Part shown: piece after piece, positions 1 to 8,558 of the stretch
Position numbering within the stretch: position 1 is the stretch's first letter
Layout: every line of letters starts with the position of its first letter
Assembly (NCBI RefSeq): GCF_008369935.1
Contig: NZ_VTUZ01000028.1
Location: forward strand, 1 to 64,000
DNA: 64,000 nt
Source: Paraburkholderia panacisoli
GTDB lineage: Bacteria; Pseudomonadota; Gammaproteobacteria; Burkholderiales; Burkholderiaceae
Direction: 5' to 3'
Translations under genes and position numbers: made by a program
Notes under the pieces: generated by a model
The model's database searches: none
What the model was told of the DNA's origin: nothing
The model's input: the letters and a program-made list of their open reading frames with translations, nothing else

Positions 1-81
1 CCGAAAGTACCATCGAACCGCGCAACTGATGACGACTGCCGGAAAGCGATGACCGTGATAAAGCGATTTCTTCTTTTTCAT
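1..81 (-). CDS. IS6-family transposase, N-terminal part, runs off left edge
   Basis: Reading the minus strand from the ATG at 81 gives MKKKKSLYHGHRFPAVVISC and then AVRWYFR. This is the typical start of IS6-family transposases and closely matches the N-terminus of the broken copy ending at 2352. The reading frame is open to the window edge, so the rest of the gene lies outside. DDE transposases of this family move the element by forming cointegrates. Whether the full gene is intact cannot be seen. Confidence 0.8.
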   Translation of the reverse strand, partial: MKKKKSLYHGHRFPAVVISCAVRWYFR

Positions 82-106
82 CACGATATGTTACGCGACC
101 AGCTCA

Positions 107-122
107 GCAACGTGACAACGCC
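107..122. repeat. Probable terminal repeat of the left-edge IS6 element
   Basis: On the minus strand the segment reads GGCGTTGTCACGTTGC. It corresponds to the sequence at the same distance upstream of the IS6 copy at 1569-2393 (GGTTCCGTCACGTTGG). It is therefore the likely outer end of the partial element. Confidence 0.5.
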
Positions 123-330
123 GTTCTAGCTACCCTCCGGATGGGACTGAAGCGCCAGTGGTGTTGTGATCACAATGTGTCGGCCGCTTTACTCGAGGCT
201 TCTGCCGGCCGCAAGCGTTGCAATGATCGTCAATGAAGGCAGCCCACTTGCGAATCCTGATGGCACCGCCGGTGGGCCTCTCATCAGGACAGGTCGTCAT
301 CGGAACGACCTTCCCTAGGAGGAGCAGGAA

Positions 331-489
331 ATGGGCGAGACACTCGTCGGCGTCGGAGTCGGAATTGCTGTTTTCACGCTCGCGATGATTTTCGTCGCGG
401 CGCGGCATAGGCGCGAGCATCTTCGGGAGCGTCTGATTCGCAGGATGCACGGACATCGCCTGTGCGATTTCACCCGCCGCGACCACTGA
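331..489 (+). CDS. Small single-pass membrane protein, unknown function
   Basis: A 52-residue frame starts at an ATG preceded by the strong ribosome binding site AGGAGGAGCAGG. Residues 5-24 are hydrophobic (VGVGVGIAVFTLAMIFVAA) and form one transmembrane segment. They are followed by a very basic tail rich in Arg and His. I do not recognise the family. The Shine-Dalgarno sequence and the membrane-helix-plus-basic-tail layout argue that it is real. Small membrane peptides of this kind are common among Burkholderiaceae stress genes, but no role can be assigned. Confidence 0.55.
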   Translation: MGETLVGVGVGIAVFTLAMIFVAARHRREHLRERLIRRMHGHRLCDFTRRDH

Positions 490-574
490 ATGGCAGAGTG
501 CGGGCCCATTCCAGATTCGGTCGCCGATGAAAACGCGTTGCCTTCGTTCACCAGGCCGCGCTACGCGATCCCGC

Positions 575-1351
575 TTACAGACGAGTCAATGAATCGAGAT
601 CAAGAATACGGATCCGCTTGCCTCGTGTATCGACTAAGCCTTCCTTTTGCAACTTCGACAGCATGCGGCTCACTGTTTCTAGCTTTATCCCGAGATAGCT
701 GCCGATTTCGTCGCGCGTCATGCGCAGGTTGAATTCCGCGGCGGAATAGCCCCGCGCATTCAGGCGTTGCGACAGGTTGATCAGGAACGCAGCGACGCGT
801 TGCTCGGCCGACATGGTGCCGAGCAGCATCATGAGGCCGGATTCGCGGACGATCTCGCCGCTCATCATCCGGTGTACGTGGTGTTGCATCGCCTTGACCT
901 CACGACACAGCAATTCAAGGAGGTCGAACGGGATGATGCACACGAGGCTGTCCTCGAGCGCAATCGCGTCGCAGCTGTGCTGTTCGGCAAAGACACCGTC
1001 GAGCCCGAGCGTTTCTCCCGCGAGCTGAAAGCCTGTGATCTGCCCGACGCCGTCGCGGTGCATGACAACGGTTTTGAAAGATCCTGCGCAGATTGTATAG
1101 ATACTGTGAAACGTATCGCCCGCGCGGTAAAGCGTCGCCCCCCCCTTGACGGTGCGCGTGACGCAGACGACTGAACTGCTGGACGCGAACTCAGGCGGCC
1201 GGAGGTCCTGCCGCTTGCATATCGCACCCATCGCACATTCAGAGTATCGCGCGGAAGCTTCCTTCGTTACCGCGGCTGCGTTGGCGAAGGCGGGGCATGA
1301 TGCTCGCGTCCTGCAGGACGCATCATTGGAGTGTTTGACCACAGTTAACAT
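575..1351 (-). CDS. FNR-like transcriptional regulator (Crp/Fnr family)
   Basis: 258-residue regulator with an N-terminal cysteine-containing segment, a cyclic-nucleotide-binding fold (for example GATLYRAGD and GETLGLDGVF) and a C-terminal helix-turn-helix (MTRDEIGSYLGIKLETVSRM). The E..SR recognition pattern of FNR is present. The start at 1351 is chosen because GGAG lies 6 nt upstream; the frame is open further upstream but has no family similarity there. FNR proteins sense oxygen through a 4Fe-4S cluster and bind TTGAT-N4-ATCAA sites. The cysteine segment reads YSECAMGAIC, so the first Cys of the classical C-x2-C-x5-C pattern is Tyr here, although other cysteines lie upstream. Cluster binding is therefore uncertain. 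Confidence 0.85.
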   Translation of the reverse strand: MLTVVKHSNDASCRTRASCPAFANAAAVTKEASARYSECAMGAICKRQDLRPPEFASSSSVVCVTRTVKGGATLYRAGDTFHSIYTICAGSFKTVVMHRDGVGQITGFQLAGETLGLDGVFAEQHSCDAIALEDSLVCIIPFDLLELLCREVKAMQHHVHRMMSGEIVRESGLMMLLGTMSAEQRVAAFLINLSQRLNARGYSAAEFNLRMTRDEIGSYLGIKLETVSRMLSKLQKEGLVDTRGKRIRILDLDSLTRL

Positions 1352-1568
1352 GCTCGCTCCGTGTCTAGCCGTCTCGCGCTGCGTGAGCCGCAGCGCCAAG
1401 TCACCTGCGACTACCGTGCGCGGAATGGAGACGAAAGTCGGTACGGTGACGTACCGGGCCTGCTGAGCGCTCGCGATATGGCACCACTTTTCGGGCGGCA
1501 GGGAATGCAAGCACCGGCACGCGGGGGCTTGTCTGGTGCGGATTGGCGGACGCTGAAGCACTTCGCCA

Positions 1569-2393
1569 GGCATTGTCAAATTGGCGGAGACAGACTGGGT
1601 TTGGCGCAGACGTATCGTTATACTTATTAATTAGCGTTGGCCGCCGCTTCTGCCACCGTCCAGCGTTGCCACACGGTGAACAGCGCCTTGAGTTGGGCGC
1701 GATGGCATGAGGCCGTCATCCGGTGCCTGGGCAACGCGAAGTACTGTCGGACCGAAGCAGGAAAGGAACGCCTGCGTGTGACGTGGATCGCGAAAGCCTC
1801 GCATCTGACGTTCGCGCCCACGCGTGGGCTGGTGACTGTTCTCGGCACGGTTGTTCACCCGCGCGGCCGCTATGACGAACACGTGCTTCACGCGTGCGAG
1901 TTCGGGGATCTCTGCCTTTGCGGCCGGGTAGCTGCGCAACGGGTCGGTGACGATCTTGCGCGGCACGGGAGCTGAACGCAACACCCGTATGAAAAAGCGC
2001 TTCGCTGCAGCCTTGTCGCGGCGTTTCTGCAGCAGCACGTCCAGTTCGGTACCGTGTTCATCCACGGCGCGCCATAGCACGTACGGTTCGCGGCGTAGGT
2101 TCACAAACATCTCATCCAGGTGCCATGTCGAGCCCGGCTTGCCCCGTGCCGCTTTCGCCAGACGGCGAATGGCGCGCCGAACCGGTCGCACCAGCGGCGC
2201 ACTGATTCGTACGTGACCGTCGCGCCGCGCTCATGCAGCCACTCCTCGATGTCACGCAGGCTCAGGTTGAACCGATAGTACCAGCGTACCGCGCAGCTGA
2301 TGATCCCCGCCGGAAAGCGGTAGCCATGATAGAGAGATTTTGTCCTTTTCATCTCGCGATCTTACCCGGCCGCCTCTCCAACGTGACGGAACC
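1569..2393 (-). mobile_element. IS6-family insertion sequence, decayed
   Basis: The element is about 825 bp, the usual IS6 size. Its right end reads GGTTCCGTCACGTTGG on the minus strand. Its left end at 1569 reads GGCATTGTCAAATTGGCGGA on the plus strand, giving imperfect inverted repeats. I see no matching 8-bp target duplication next to these ends. The only gene inside is the frameshifted transposase. Confidence 0.65.
1631..2352 (-). pseudogene. IS6-family transposase, frameshifted
   Basis: The N-terminal part (2352 down to about 2165) reads MKRTKSLYHGYRFPAGIISC and contains the family's HTH region. The catalytic part continues in another frame below about 2165 and carries the DDE residues in WHLDEMF, VTDPLRSY and NNRAENSHQP. 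A frameshift lies around 2150-2190. The last 40 codons also diverge from the usual family C-terminus, suggesting a second lesion. Together the pieces match a protein of normal length, about 235 residues. Confidence 0.8.
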
Positions 2394-2811
2394 CATCCGG
2401 TGTGTTTCGATACAGCCGGGTGCCGCAGACCGAGCAAATCCAGTTTCTGCTGATCTTTTTGATGTCGCTGGGCGCCGACTGGACGTGCTGACGCCAGAGG
2501 CGGCAAGGTCGGCGTGTGGTGGCACCGACGATGGCTGTCCAACGAGTTTCCGACAGGCAGTGCAAGGTTGCATAACCGTCTCCAAAGAATCGTCTCGAGA
2601 AATCCTGCCGGAGCGTTTGCAACCGTCAACGAACAGTTGCGTTGCGCCCTGAGCTCAGGGTGTCCGCCTTTTATCATATCCGGCGCGCCGGCGACCATAC
2701 ATAACCCGGACAAAGGATGCGCTTCCCTTGTTCGCCGGAATGCTGGTCTTGCGGACTCGATTAACTTACTATCAATGGGCGTGCCGTCTTCTGTCGGTGA
2801 GAGGTGATGCC
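2394..2811. other. Gap with no convincing gene
   Basis: Several frames are open, but none has a ribosome binding site or family similarity. One minus-strand stretch (around 2400-2480) contains WICSVCGTRLYRN, which resembles a small zinc-ribbon fragment and may be a gene remnant. Confidence 0.3.
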
Positions 2812-3252
2812 ATGGTCCAAGCGAACGAAGTAACCCGCGATCTTGCGCTGGAGACCATTGGCCGGTTTTACCGCGCGCACGCTCAAAAAGACGTCGCACT
2901 TCTGCGGACGGTAGTTACGCCCGACTGGCAATACGCGCCGGCGTCTTTCGGGCCTGCCGGGGGGCCAGACCAGATGATTCCAGTATTTGTTGACTTAGCT
3001 TCTGCGCTGCCGGACATGGACATTCAAATCTTGGATGTCTTGATCCACGGGAACATGGTTGGCGTACGGGCAAAAGTCAGTGGAACGCAGTCTGGGTCTC
3101 TGATGGGCATCGCAGCGACATCCAAGCCAATCGAGTTTGCGATTCACTCGTTTCACGAGTTCCGCGACGAACGTATAGCGAAAACCTGGCATCTCGAGGA
3201 CTGGCTGAGTGTCTTCCATCAGCTCGGAACGCTGCCGCCCAGTCTCAAATGA
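2812..3252 (+). CDS. SnoaL-like / ester-cyclase-type protein
   Basis: 146-residue soluble protein of the NTF2-like fold, resembling SnoaL-like polyketide cyclases and ester cyclases. It begins with a helix that includes FYRAHAQKDVALL, then the segment TPDWQYAP, and later has the cluster FAIHSFHEFRDERIAKTWHLEDW, typical of the family's C-terminal sheet (given here as consecutive recognisable pieces). The start at 2812 has GAGAGG a few bases upstream. In this superfamily members act as small hydrolase or isomerase enzymes or bind small ligands; the substrate cannot be predicted. It stands alone between IS remnants. Confidence 0.7.
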   Translation: MVQANEVTRDLALETIGRFYRAHAQKDVALLRTVVTPDWQYAPASFGPAGGPDQMIPVFVDLASALPDMDIQILDVLIHGNMVGVRAKVSGTQSGSLMGIAATSKPIEFAIHSFHEFRDERIAKTWHLEDWLSVFHQLGTLPPSLK

Positions 3253-3804
3253 ACAAGCATTGTCGGCACGTTTGCCGCCTTTGCGGGCTTTTCCGTTGGC
3301 TAGCAAATTCGGATTGCATCGAGAGTCTCACGTTTGGCTACTGTGGATCGAGCCCGGAGTGGATAATGCGAACGGGTGCCGGTTCTATTAGCCGGCTGAT
3401 GCGGGAAACGTTCTTCTGGTAGGACACTTCATCATGGAGCTAGGACGGACTCACCGACGGCGGACGCAGCGGTGTCTTTGAGGCGCCGTGTCCCGACCTT
3501 TTCCCAATACCGCAGCCTGGCAGGCTACATCGAATCCGACGATGACCGACCTCAAGCTCATTCCCATTGCGCTTTCGTTGCGCCACCGCAGTCATCACGG
3601 GAGATCAATCTGCTTCCTGCCGCCCGCGAGCGGCGACAAATCGCTCGCGCATAGAGGAGACGTATGGCACACACTGCCACCGAGCCTGACCGCGGGGCGA
3701 GAGAGTGCTTGAGTATCTTTAGAATACAGTGCTCGATGAAGTGACGTTGCCGACCATAGGCTCGGCGTAGACGAATCCGATCCAGGCTTACTCGGGAGCT
3801 TGTC
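3253..3804. other. Intergenic region without a recognised gene
   Basis: About 550 bp between the SnoaL-like gene and the cytochrome c gene. The open frames present lack ribosome binding sites and recognisable domains. It presumably holds the promoter of the cytochrome gene, but I cannot point to clear -35/-10 boxes. Confidence 0.3.
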
Positions 3805-4140
3805 ATGAAGCGTACATTGATCGCAGTCTCAACGCTGTGGTTATGGGCATCTGCCGTGGCTGCGCCACCAAACGGGAAAGCCCTGTACCAAGAAAATTGC
3901 GCCAGTTGTCATGGCCAAAACGGCAAGGGCGACACGGGACCGAAGCTGGTTGGCGATGCGAGTGAATGGAAGGCAAAACTGTTTGAGCGGGCGGTTCTAA
4001 ATGGCATCGACGATCAGGGAAAAGCGCTCAAATCCCCCATGCCACACTGGGCAGGCGCCAGTTTCAAAACCGACCATGGCACCGCGCCAAGCAAAGCAGA
4101 AGTCGACGCGATCCAGCATTACCTGCGCACGCTAAATTAG
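3805..4140 (+). CDS. Periplasmic c-type cytochrome, single haem
   Basis: 111-residue protein with a Sec signal peptide (MKRTLIAVSTLWLWASAVAA, cleavage after AVAA) and one haem-binding motif CASCH at about residues 32-36. A PMPHW segment around residue 75 probably provides the axial Met. The C-terminal helix ends IQHYLRTLN, as in class I cytochromes c. Such proteins carry electrons in the periplasm between dehydrogenases or bc1 and terminal oxidases. No partner oxidoreductase gene is adjacent, so the donor and acceptor are unknown. Confidence 0.85.
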   Translation: MKRTLIAVSTLWLWASAVAAPPNGKALYQENCASCHGQNGKGDTGPKLVGDASEWKAKLFERAVLNGIDDQGKALKSPMPHWAGASFKTDHGTAPSKAEVDAIQHYLRTLN

Positions 4141-4183
4141 CGGGCACCTAATCGCCTCATGCGCCGGGCGAAGCGCTTCACGC

Positions 4184-4410
4184 GGTTCTGTTGCGGTAAG
4201 GCGGTCCGCTATGATGTGCGGAACGACATGACCGACTGAAAGCTCGATGAAGACGTTGAATCCGGCGGTGGCCCGAGTGCTCAAACGCCTGCATTATCCG
4301 CTCGACGTGATCCTGACTTGCGTGCGCTGGTACGTGGCCTACCCGATGAGCCTGCGACACCTCGAAGAAATGATGGCTGAGCGCGGCGGTTCGGTCGATC
4401 CTCCGACTGT
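4184..4410 (+). mobile_element. Left-end fragment of a second IS6-type element
   Basis: The fragment starts with GGTTCTGTTGCGGTAAGGCG, a typical IS6-group terminal sequence. It runs through the transposase start at 4247 and stops at about 4410, where family similarity ends abruptly. The right end is missing. Confidence 0.65.
4247..4410 (+). pseudogene. IS6-family transposase, N-terminal fragment
   Basis: The frame reads MKTLNPAVARVLKRLHYPLD and then VILTCVRWYVAYPMSLRHLEEMM, the conserved IS6 N-terminus. It breaks down after GGSVDPPTVH, where the family normally continues into the DNA-binding and catalytic parts. It belongs to a different subgroup from the copy at 1631-2352. It is a remnant and cannot be functional. 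Confidence 0.75.
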
Positions 4411-4663
4411 TCATGTGCATAATCTCAATGCCGGCCAGAAGGATCCGCGCACAGCGATAAGTTTTGAATCCCAGCATGGGTCGCGCGCTGGACTGGCGCG
4501 TGCGATGTAATCCGCGGGAAGGGCAGGCAGCGCGCGGCAAGTGGGTGCAGTGTTTAAACTGGAATTGTCGCGCGGGTTCTGGACGCCTGAAGAGACCTGA
4601 AAGCCTTTCATGCAATGCCTCCAGCTCACATTGCCACGCTTTCGCGACATCCTGCATAGATTT

Positions 4664-5455
4664 TTACTCGTATAGTCGTACTGACTCAACTTTAGACATC
4701 GGCATCGCTCCCTCACCATCCCCAACGTGGGCGGCGATCAAGCGATACTGATGACGAAACGGCGATGCAAATTGAACAGCGGCGGACAGATGCAGGGCTA
4801 AAGCCTCAAGCGGGGGTCGTTGCGCTATTTCGGGGAACACGAATTTCTGGGACTTGCGGTCGAAGCCGTCGCGAAAGGCAAGTCCGGCAAATTCCATGCG
4901 CAGCCATTGCGCCACCAGTCCGGCGGTGAGCGGGTGCTTCATGCGCCAGGGTGCCACCGCCTCCATCGGGAACGCATCGCGGGCCGCCAGACTCAGCAGT
5001 TGGGCCAAGGTCCAGGCTGGCGAGCGAATCTGCATCCACAGCTCCAGCGCGGTGCGCGACTGCTGCCAGAGGTTGCTGATCCCACACCAGCGCTTCAGAT
5101 TGTGAAACAGCGACTCGATGCCCCAGCGGCGTCCGTACAGACGCACGATGGCTTCGGCCGTCAGCTCGGTCTCGGTGGCCAGCAACAGTCGGGGTTGGGT
5201 CCAGGTCTGCTTGCTGGCATCGAAGAACTGGCACCAGACGGCGCGAACCGGTGTGCCCTTGAGGAAGCGCGCCCGTGCCTCCACCGAGCGCAGCCAGAGC
5301 AACTGCTCCTGACCATAGAGCGACAAGCACAGCTCGGTGACCGGCAAAGCCGCTCCCACCTCGGCGTTCAGCCGCTCCGCATAGATGCGCTTGCGCCCGC
5401 GCCTGGGGGTCATCGGGGTTATCGTACTTTCCGTGCGAAATCTGGCGGTTTGGTC
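4664..5455 (-). pseudogene. IS4-type DDE transposase, C-terminal half
   Basis: About 260 residues of the C-terminal half of a large transposase remain. The diagnostic element is IVRLYGRRWGIESLFHNLKR, the Y-x2-RW-x-IE-x2-F signature holding the catalytic Glu. The frame can be followed upstream of the internal ATG at 5413 to about 5455, where an in-frame stop is met. The N-terminal half with the two catalytic Asp residues is absent. The family's usual length is above 400 residues, so this is a truncated, inactive copy. Confidence 0.75.
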
Positions 5456-5606
5456 CTAAAAGTCCATGTGGATCAATTACTTGCAAAATCGCCGAATGCG
5501 AGAAAGTCGAAACCGCTGGGCCTTACTGCAAGCGGCGCTTGACGCGACTACCGCCAGATTTGGCACGATTCGGACGATTACCCATCCTTGCCGGTCTCGG
5601 GGCGCA

Positions 5607-5629
5607 CTGACAGATTTATTGCGGTCTAC
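5607..5629 (+). repeat. Relic Tn7-like transposon end
   Basis: The segment contains TGACAGATTTATTGCGGTCT and ends in AC. It matches the terminal repeats of the Tn7-like transposon at 31764-42010 (for example GACAGATTTAATACGTTCTAC at its right end). No transposase gene of that type is nearby, so it is probably left over from an earlier insertion. Confidence 0.55.
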
Positions 5630-5642
5630 GGGGGGCGAGGTC

Positions 5643-5685
5643 GTTGACCGCTACCGTACAGACGTACCTCGTCAGCCGTGAGAAC
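5643..5685 (+). promoter_or_regulatory. Conserved 43-bp element, copy A
   Basis: It begins GTTGACCGCTACCGTACAGA and ends GTGAGAAC after a 12-bp variable stretch. The same layout occurs at 11685-11727 and 12453-12495 on the opposite strand. TTGACC could serve as a -35 box. Here the element points toward the histidine kinase gene starting at about 5936. Confidence 0.55.
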
Positions 5686-5935
5686 GTGCAAGTCCACCCT
5701 GCGCGTACCAGCGATTTTCGGGTTGCTCTCGCGAGGCAGGTTTTCGCGAATAGCCGGCAAAGCGCGCAACACAGCAAGCCGTTGCTGTGGCAGGGCGTCG
5801 GATGCCGCAGCGTGCATCGCTCGCTGGTCGCGATCCGCGCGTCAAAAAATGAGGCTAGACACGTCAGCTCATCCAGTATCTTTCCGGTGGTCCGTTGGCA
5901 CGCCCGACGCGCACCACGCAGACGTGAACGATGAA

Positions 5936-6727
5936 ATGATGGAACGCCCGCAGCAACGAGCCTCCAACGCTTTTTCCAGTCATTCTCCGTCGGCCGCCCA
6001 TCGGTTCGACGCGCTACGACGCAAGGACGAAATTCTTGCGATGGTGGCGCACGAGCTTCGTGGACCGTTAACGCCGATGCAACTCGCCATCCATCTCATT
6101 CGCAGGGCGTCGGCGGATCGCCCGGAGGTGTTACGGTCGATCGACATGCTCGACAGGCAGATCACACAGATTACCCGGCTTGCTGAGGACTTGATGGATG
6201 CAACGCGGATCGACCATGGCGCGCTCCGTGTGAGCAAGGCCCCCATCGAAGTCGTTGCGGTTCTGGCCGCCCCTCTCACCGCAGCCGCACTGGCGGCAGC
6301 CCAACGCGGCCAGATACTCACCGTGCAGATTGCCGACAGGGCACTACGCATTGAAGGCGATCCTGTGCGTCTCGCACAGGCCGTCAACAACCTCCTGCAT
6401 AACGCGGTGAAATACACGCCGGAAAATGGTTGCATCGCCGTCAACGTGCTCGCAGACGGGAAGGACCTTGTGGTGTCCGTCAAGGACAATGGCCTGGGCA
6501 TATCGGGCGCGCTCCTGCCACATATCTTCGACCTCTTCGCTCAATCCAGCAGAACGATTGCGGCGAGTGCCGGCGGTTTGGGGGTGGGTCTTGCCGTGGT
6601 GAAAGCGGTCGCCGAATCGCATGGCGGAACGGTGTCGGCGACCAGTGCCGGCCCCGGTACGGGCAGCGAATTCACGCTACGGCTGCCGATCGTGCTGGAA
6701 CGGCGCATCGCTCGCGAGCCGGCGTGA
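5936..6727 (+). CDS. Histidine kinase catalytic core (HisKA-HATPase)
   Basis: About 263 residues. The H-box AMVAHELRGPLTPMQ contains the phospho-accepting His. The ATPase domain shows the N-box NNLLHNAVKYTP, the G1 box DNGLGIS and the G2 box GGLGVGLAVVKAV. No transmembrane or PAS domain is present, so it is a soluble kinase whose input must come from another protein or a short N-terminal region. The start is uncertain: neither ATG 5936 nor the upstream in-frame starts (GTG 5924, ATG 5850) has a good ribosome binding site. No response regulator gene is adjacent. The 43-bp element copy A lies about 250 bp upstream. Confidence 0.8.
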   Translation: MMERPQQRASNAFSSHSPSAAHRFDALRRKDEILAMVAHELRGPLTPMQLAIHLIRRASADRPEVLRSIDMLDRQITQITRLAEDLMDATRIDHGALRVSKAPIEVVAVLAAPLTAAALAAAQRGQILTVQIADRALRIEGDPVRLAQAVNNLLHNAVKYTPENGCIAVNVLADGKDLVVSVKDNGLGISGALLPHIFDLFAQSSRTIAASAGGLGVGLAVVKAVAESHGGTVSATSAGPGTGSEFTLRLPIVLERRIAREPA

Positions 6728-6754
6728 CGGCGGGCAATGCGGTTACCCGTTTCA

Positions 6755-6787
6755 GTCGTCTGCTGAGCCTGCCAGCCAGCAGACGAC
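6755..6787 (+). terminator. Hairpin after the histidine kinase
   Basis: An 11-bp perfect stem (GTCGTCTGCTG with CAGCAGACGAC) encloses an 11-nt loop, 27 bp past the kinase stop codon. There is no T-run after it, so it may be a Rho-independent-like structure of limited strength. Confidence 0.5.
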
Positions 6788-6797
6788 ACACTCCTCG

Positions 6798-6817
6798 CGT
6801 TGACAGGCCTGTCAACG
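6798..6817. promoter_or_regulatory. 20-bp perfect palindrome, probable operator
   Basis: CGTTGACAGGCCTGTCAACG is its own reverse complement. It lies 230 bp upstream of the Crp/Fnr gene at 7029 and about 70 bp before its conserved TATAAT block. No T-run follows, so a protein-binding site is more likely than a terminator. Confidence 0.5.
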
Positions 6818-6880
6818 AAGACCCGTTGGGCCATGGCCTGTGGCCGTTGCAGCGCGCCGCGACGCGCCACCTTGCGCGCG

Positions 6881-6896
6881 CGAACTATAATTTAAA
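6881..6896 (+). promoter_or_regulatory. Promoter block of Crp/Fnr gene copy 1
   Basis: CGAACTATAATTTAAA contains a consensus TATAAT. The identical 16 bp occur on the minus strand at 19476-19491, upstream of the paralogous regulator. The preceding GC-rich stretch is also similar. The start codon is 133 bp downstream. Confidence 0.6.
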
Positions 6897-7028
6897 CGGG
6901 TTTAGTCAGGTCGACAGCCTCGCCCATCCGTCTGCTGCTTTCATGCAACTGCCGTTGATGCCTGATACTGTTAAGAACAATTCTGCGAAAACGGTGCAGT
7001 TTCTGGACAGGATAGTGGGGAGCGGCAC

Positions 7029-7748
7029 ATGGAAAACGGACATCATCCCGGAGAAAATCACCTGCTTTCGGTTCTGCCGGAAGCAGAGCGGGCGCGCGTG
7101 GCGCCGCATCTCGTACCGGTCGAGATGCCGCTGGGGCAGGTCGTGTACGAGTCTGGCGACCGCCTTGATCACGTCTATTTTCCGACAACGTCCATCGTAT
7201 CGCTGCTCTATGTGATGGAGGACGGCGCGTCCGCCGAGATCGCGATTGTGGGCAATGAAGGGATCGTCGGTATTGCGCTCTTCATGGGCGGTGAAACGAC
7301 GCCAAACCGGGCAGTCGTGCAAAGCGCAGGCCGGGCGTATCGACTGGATGCGCGCATCCTGAAAGAGGAATTCCACCGCGCTGGCCCGGTGCAGCGGTTA
7401 TTGCTGCGCTATACCCAGGCATTGATCACGCAGATGGCTCAGACAGCCGTCTGCAACCGGCATCATTCGATCGACCAGCAGTTGTGCCGCTGGCTGCTGC
7501 TCAGCATCGACCGCCTGCCGTCAAACGAGCTGAAGATGACACAGGAACTGATCGCCAACATGCTTGGCGTGCGCAGATCCGGGGTGACCGAGGCGGCGCT
7601 GAAACTCCAGGACGCGGGGCTGATTCGCTACGGTCATGGCCACATCGAGGTTCTGGATCGACCGGGGCTCGAAAAGCGCGTGTGCGAATGCTACCGCGTG
7701 GTGAAACGGGAGTTCGACCGGCTGTTGCCTGATCTGAAGGCGATATAA
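7029..7748 (+). CDS. Crp/Fnr-family regulator, copy 1
   Basis: 239-residue regulator. The N-terminal two thirds form a cyclic-nucleotide-binding-type domain (VVYESGDRLDHVYFPTTSIV, GNEGIVGIALFMGG). The C-terminus carries a Crp-type winged helix (MTQELIANMLGVRRSGVTEA). It has no FNR cysteine cluster, so it is not an Fe-S oxygen sensor; the ligand is unknown. The start is supported by GGGGAG shortly upstream. It is nearly identical in length and highly similar to the protein at 18586-19305. It begins the left arm of the inverted duplication and precedes DUF3309 and CsbD genes on the same strand, which may be its targets. Confidence 0.9.
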   Translation: MENGHHPGENHLLSVLPEAERARVAPHLVPVEMPLGQVVYESGDRLDHVYFPTTSIVSLLYVMEDGASAEIAIVGNEGIVGIALFMGGETTPNRAVVQSAGRAYRLDARILKEEFHRAGPVQRLLLRYTQALITQMAQTAVCNRHHSIDQQLCRWLLLSIDRLPSNELKMTQELIANMLGVRRSGVTEAALKLQDAGLIRYGHGHIEVLDRPGLEKRVCECYRVVKREFDRLLPDLKAI

Positions 7749-8276
7749 ACCGCGCATCATTCCTGCGAGGGCGAGCAGCCCAAGGTTACCGCAAAACCCC
7801 CTGCAGCATTCCCGGCGAATACGGCCGGCGCTCTTTACCAGGGCGGGCGCGCAATTGAACCCAGGCGTGAGAGGGAGAAATTTTCGTCCGCGACCGGACC
7901 GCTGCTGATCAGAATACCGCGCTTTGGCTGGCGTATTGCAGAGCGTCATCTGGATTGCGCCGAACGATCTCCTGGCCGGACACAGTGCCGGACTGACAGC
8001 CCGGCAATGCCCCCAGGGCGGCCGTACCCCGGCACGCGGCAGTCGCGAACTCCAGGCGGAAAAAAAGAAATCCCGATGTCCACCACCGTACCGACTGCGT
8101 GGCAAATCAATGCCAGCCTCACGCTACAGGGCGAGTCTTTTCCGGGTTGTGCGGATGCCGGTCAGCATCGCTTTTATTTTGCGAAGATACCTCGCGAAAG
8201 GCCAGAAGATTCCGGGCACGTGGCGAGAGAGCGGCGACGGGCTCGTCGCAACACGGAGCCGGAAAGCGGTCGTCTT
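7749..8276. other. Region between regulator and DUF3309 gene, partly duplicated
   Basis: No convincing gene. The last 180 bp (from about 8080) have a diverged inverted copy at about 18211-18390, next to the second DUF3309 gene. This shows the duplication covers non-coding DNA as well. It probably contains the promoter of the DUF3309 gene. Confidence 0.45.
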
Positions 8277-8432
8277 ATGTTAAGCATACTATTGATAGTC
8301 GTACTGGCGTTCATTTTGATGGGCGCGATGCCAACCTGGCCGCACAGCCGTTCGGGGGGCTATATGCCCAGCGGGGTGTTGGGTGTGCTGCTGGTCGTCG
8401 TTCTCATCTTGCTGCTTCTGGGCAGAATATAG
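8277..8432 (+). CDS. DUF3309 small membrane protein, copy 1
   Basis: 51-residue peptide. Two hydrophobic segments (MLSILLIVVLAFILMGAMPT and VLGVLLVVVLILLLLG) flank the conserved centre WPHSRSGGYMPSG, the DUF3309 signature. The ATG is at 8277. Its function is unknown; such peptides are found in proteobacterial envelope-stress loci and sit in the inner membrane. A close copy lies at 18055-18210 on the other strand. Confidence 0.85.
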   Translation: MLSILLIVVLAFILMGAMPTWPHSRSGGYMPSGVLGVLLVVVLILLLLGRI

Positions 8433-8558
8433 GAGCGCAAAAATTCCCGTCTGGATGATCCGCTCACGGCCCGTCGTTGTCGGACCGTGCCATCAGAAAA
8501 CGAGTGGCCTGAACGCGTTGAGAAGTTCGGTCATCCGTCATTTTCAAGGAGCAATGTC

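Noticed and set aside
2252..2899. Long minus-strand open frame (215 codons)
   Set aside because: It overlaps the IS6 copy and the SnoaL-like gene on the other strand, has no ribosome binding site and no recognisable domain.
8007..8276. Extended N-terminus for the DUF3309 gene
   Set aside because: The family protein is only 51 residues; the paralogue has the same internal start, and the upstream part is not conserved as protein.
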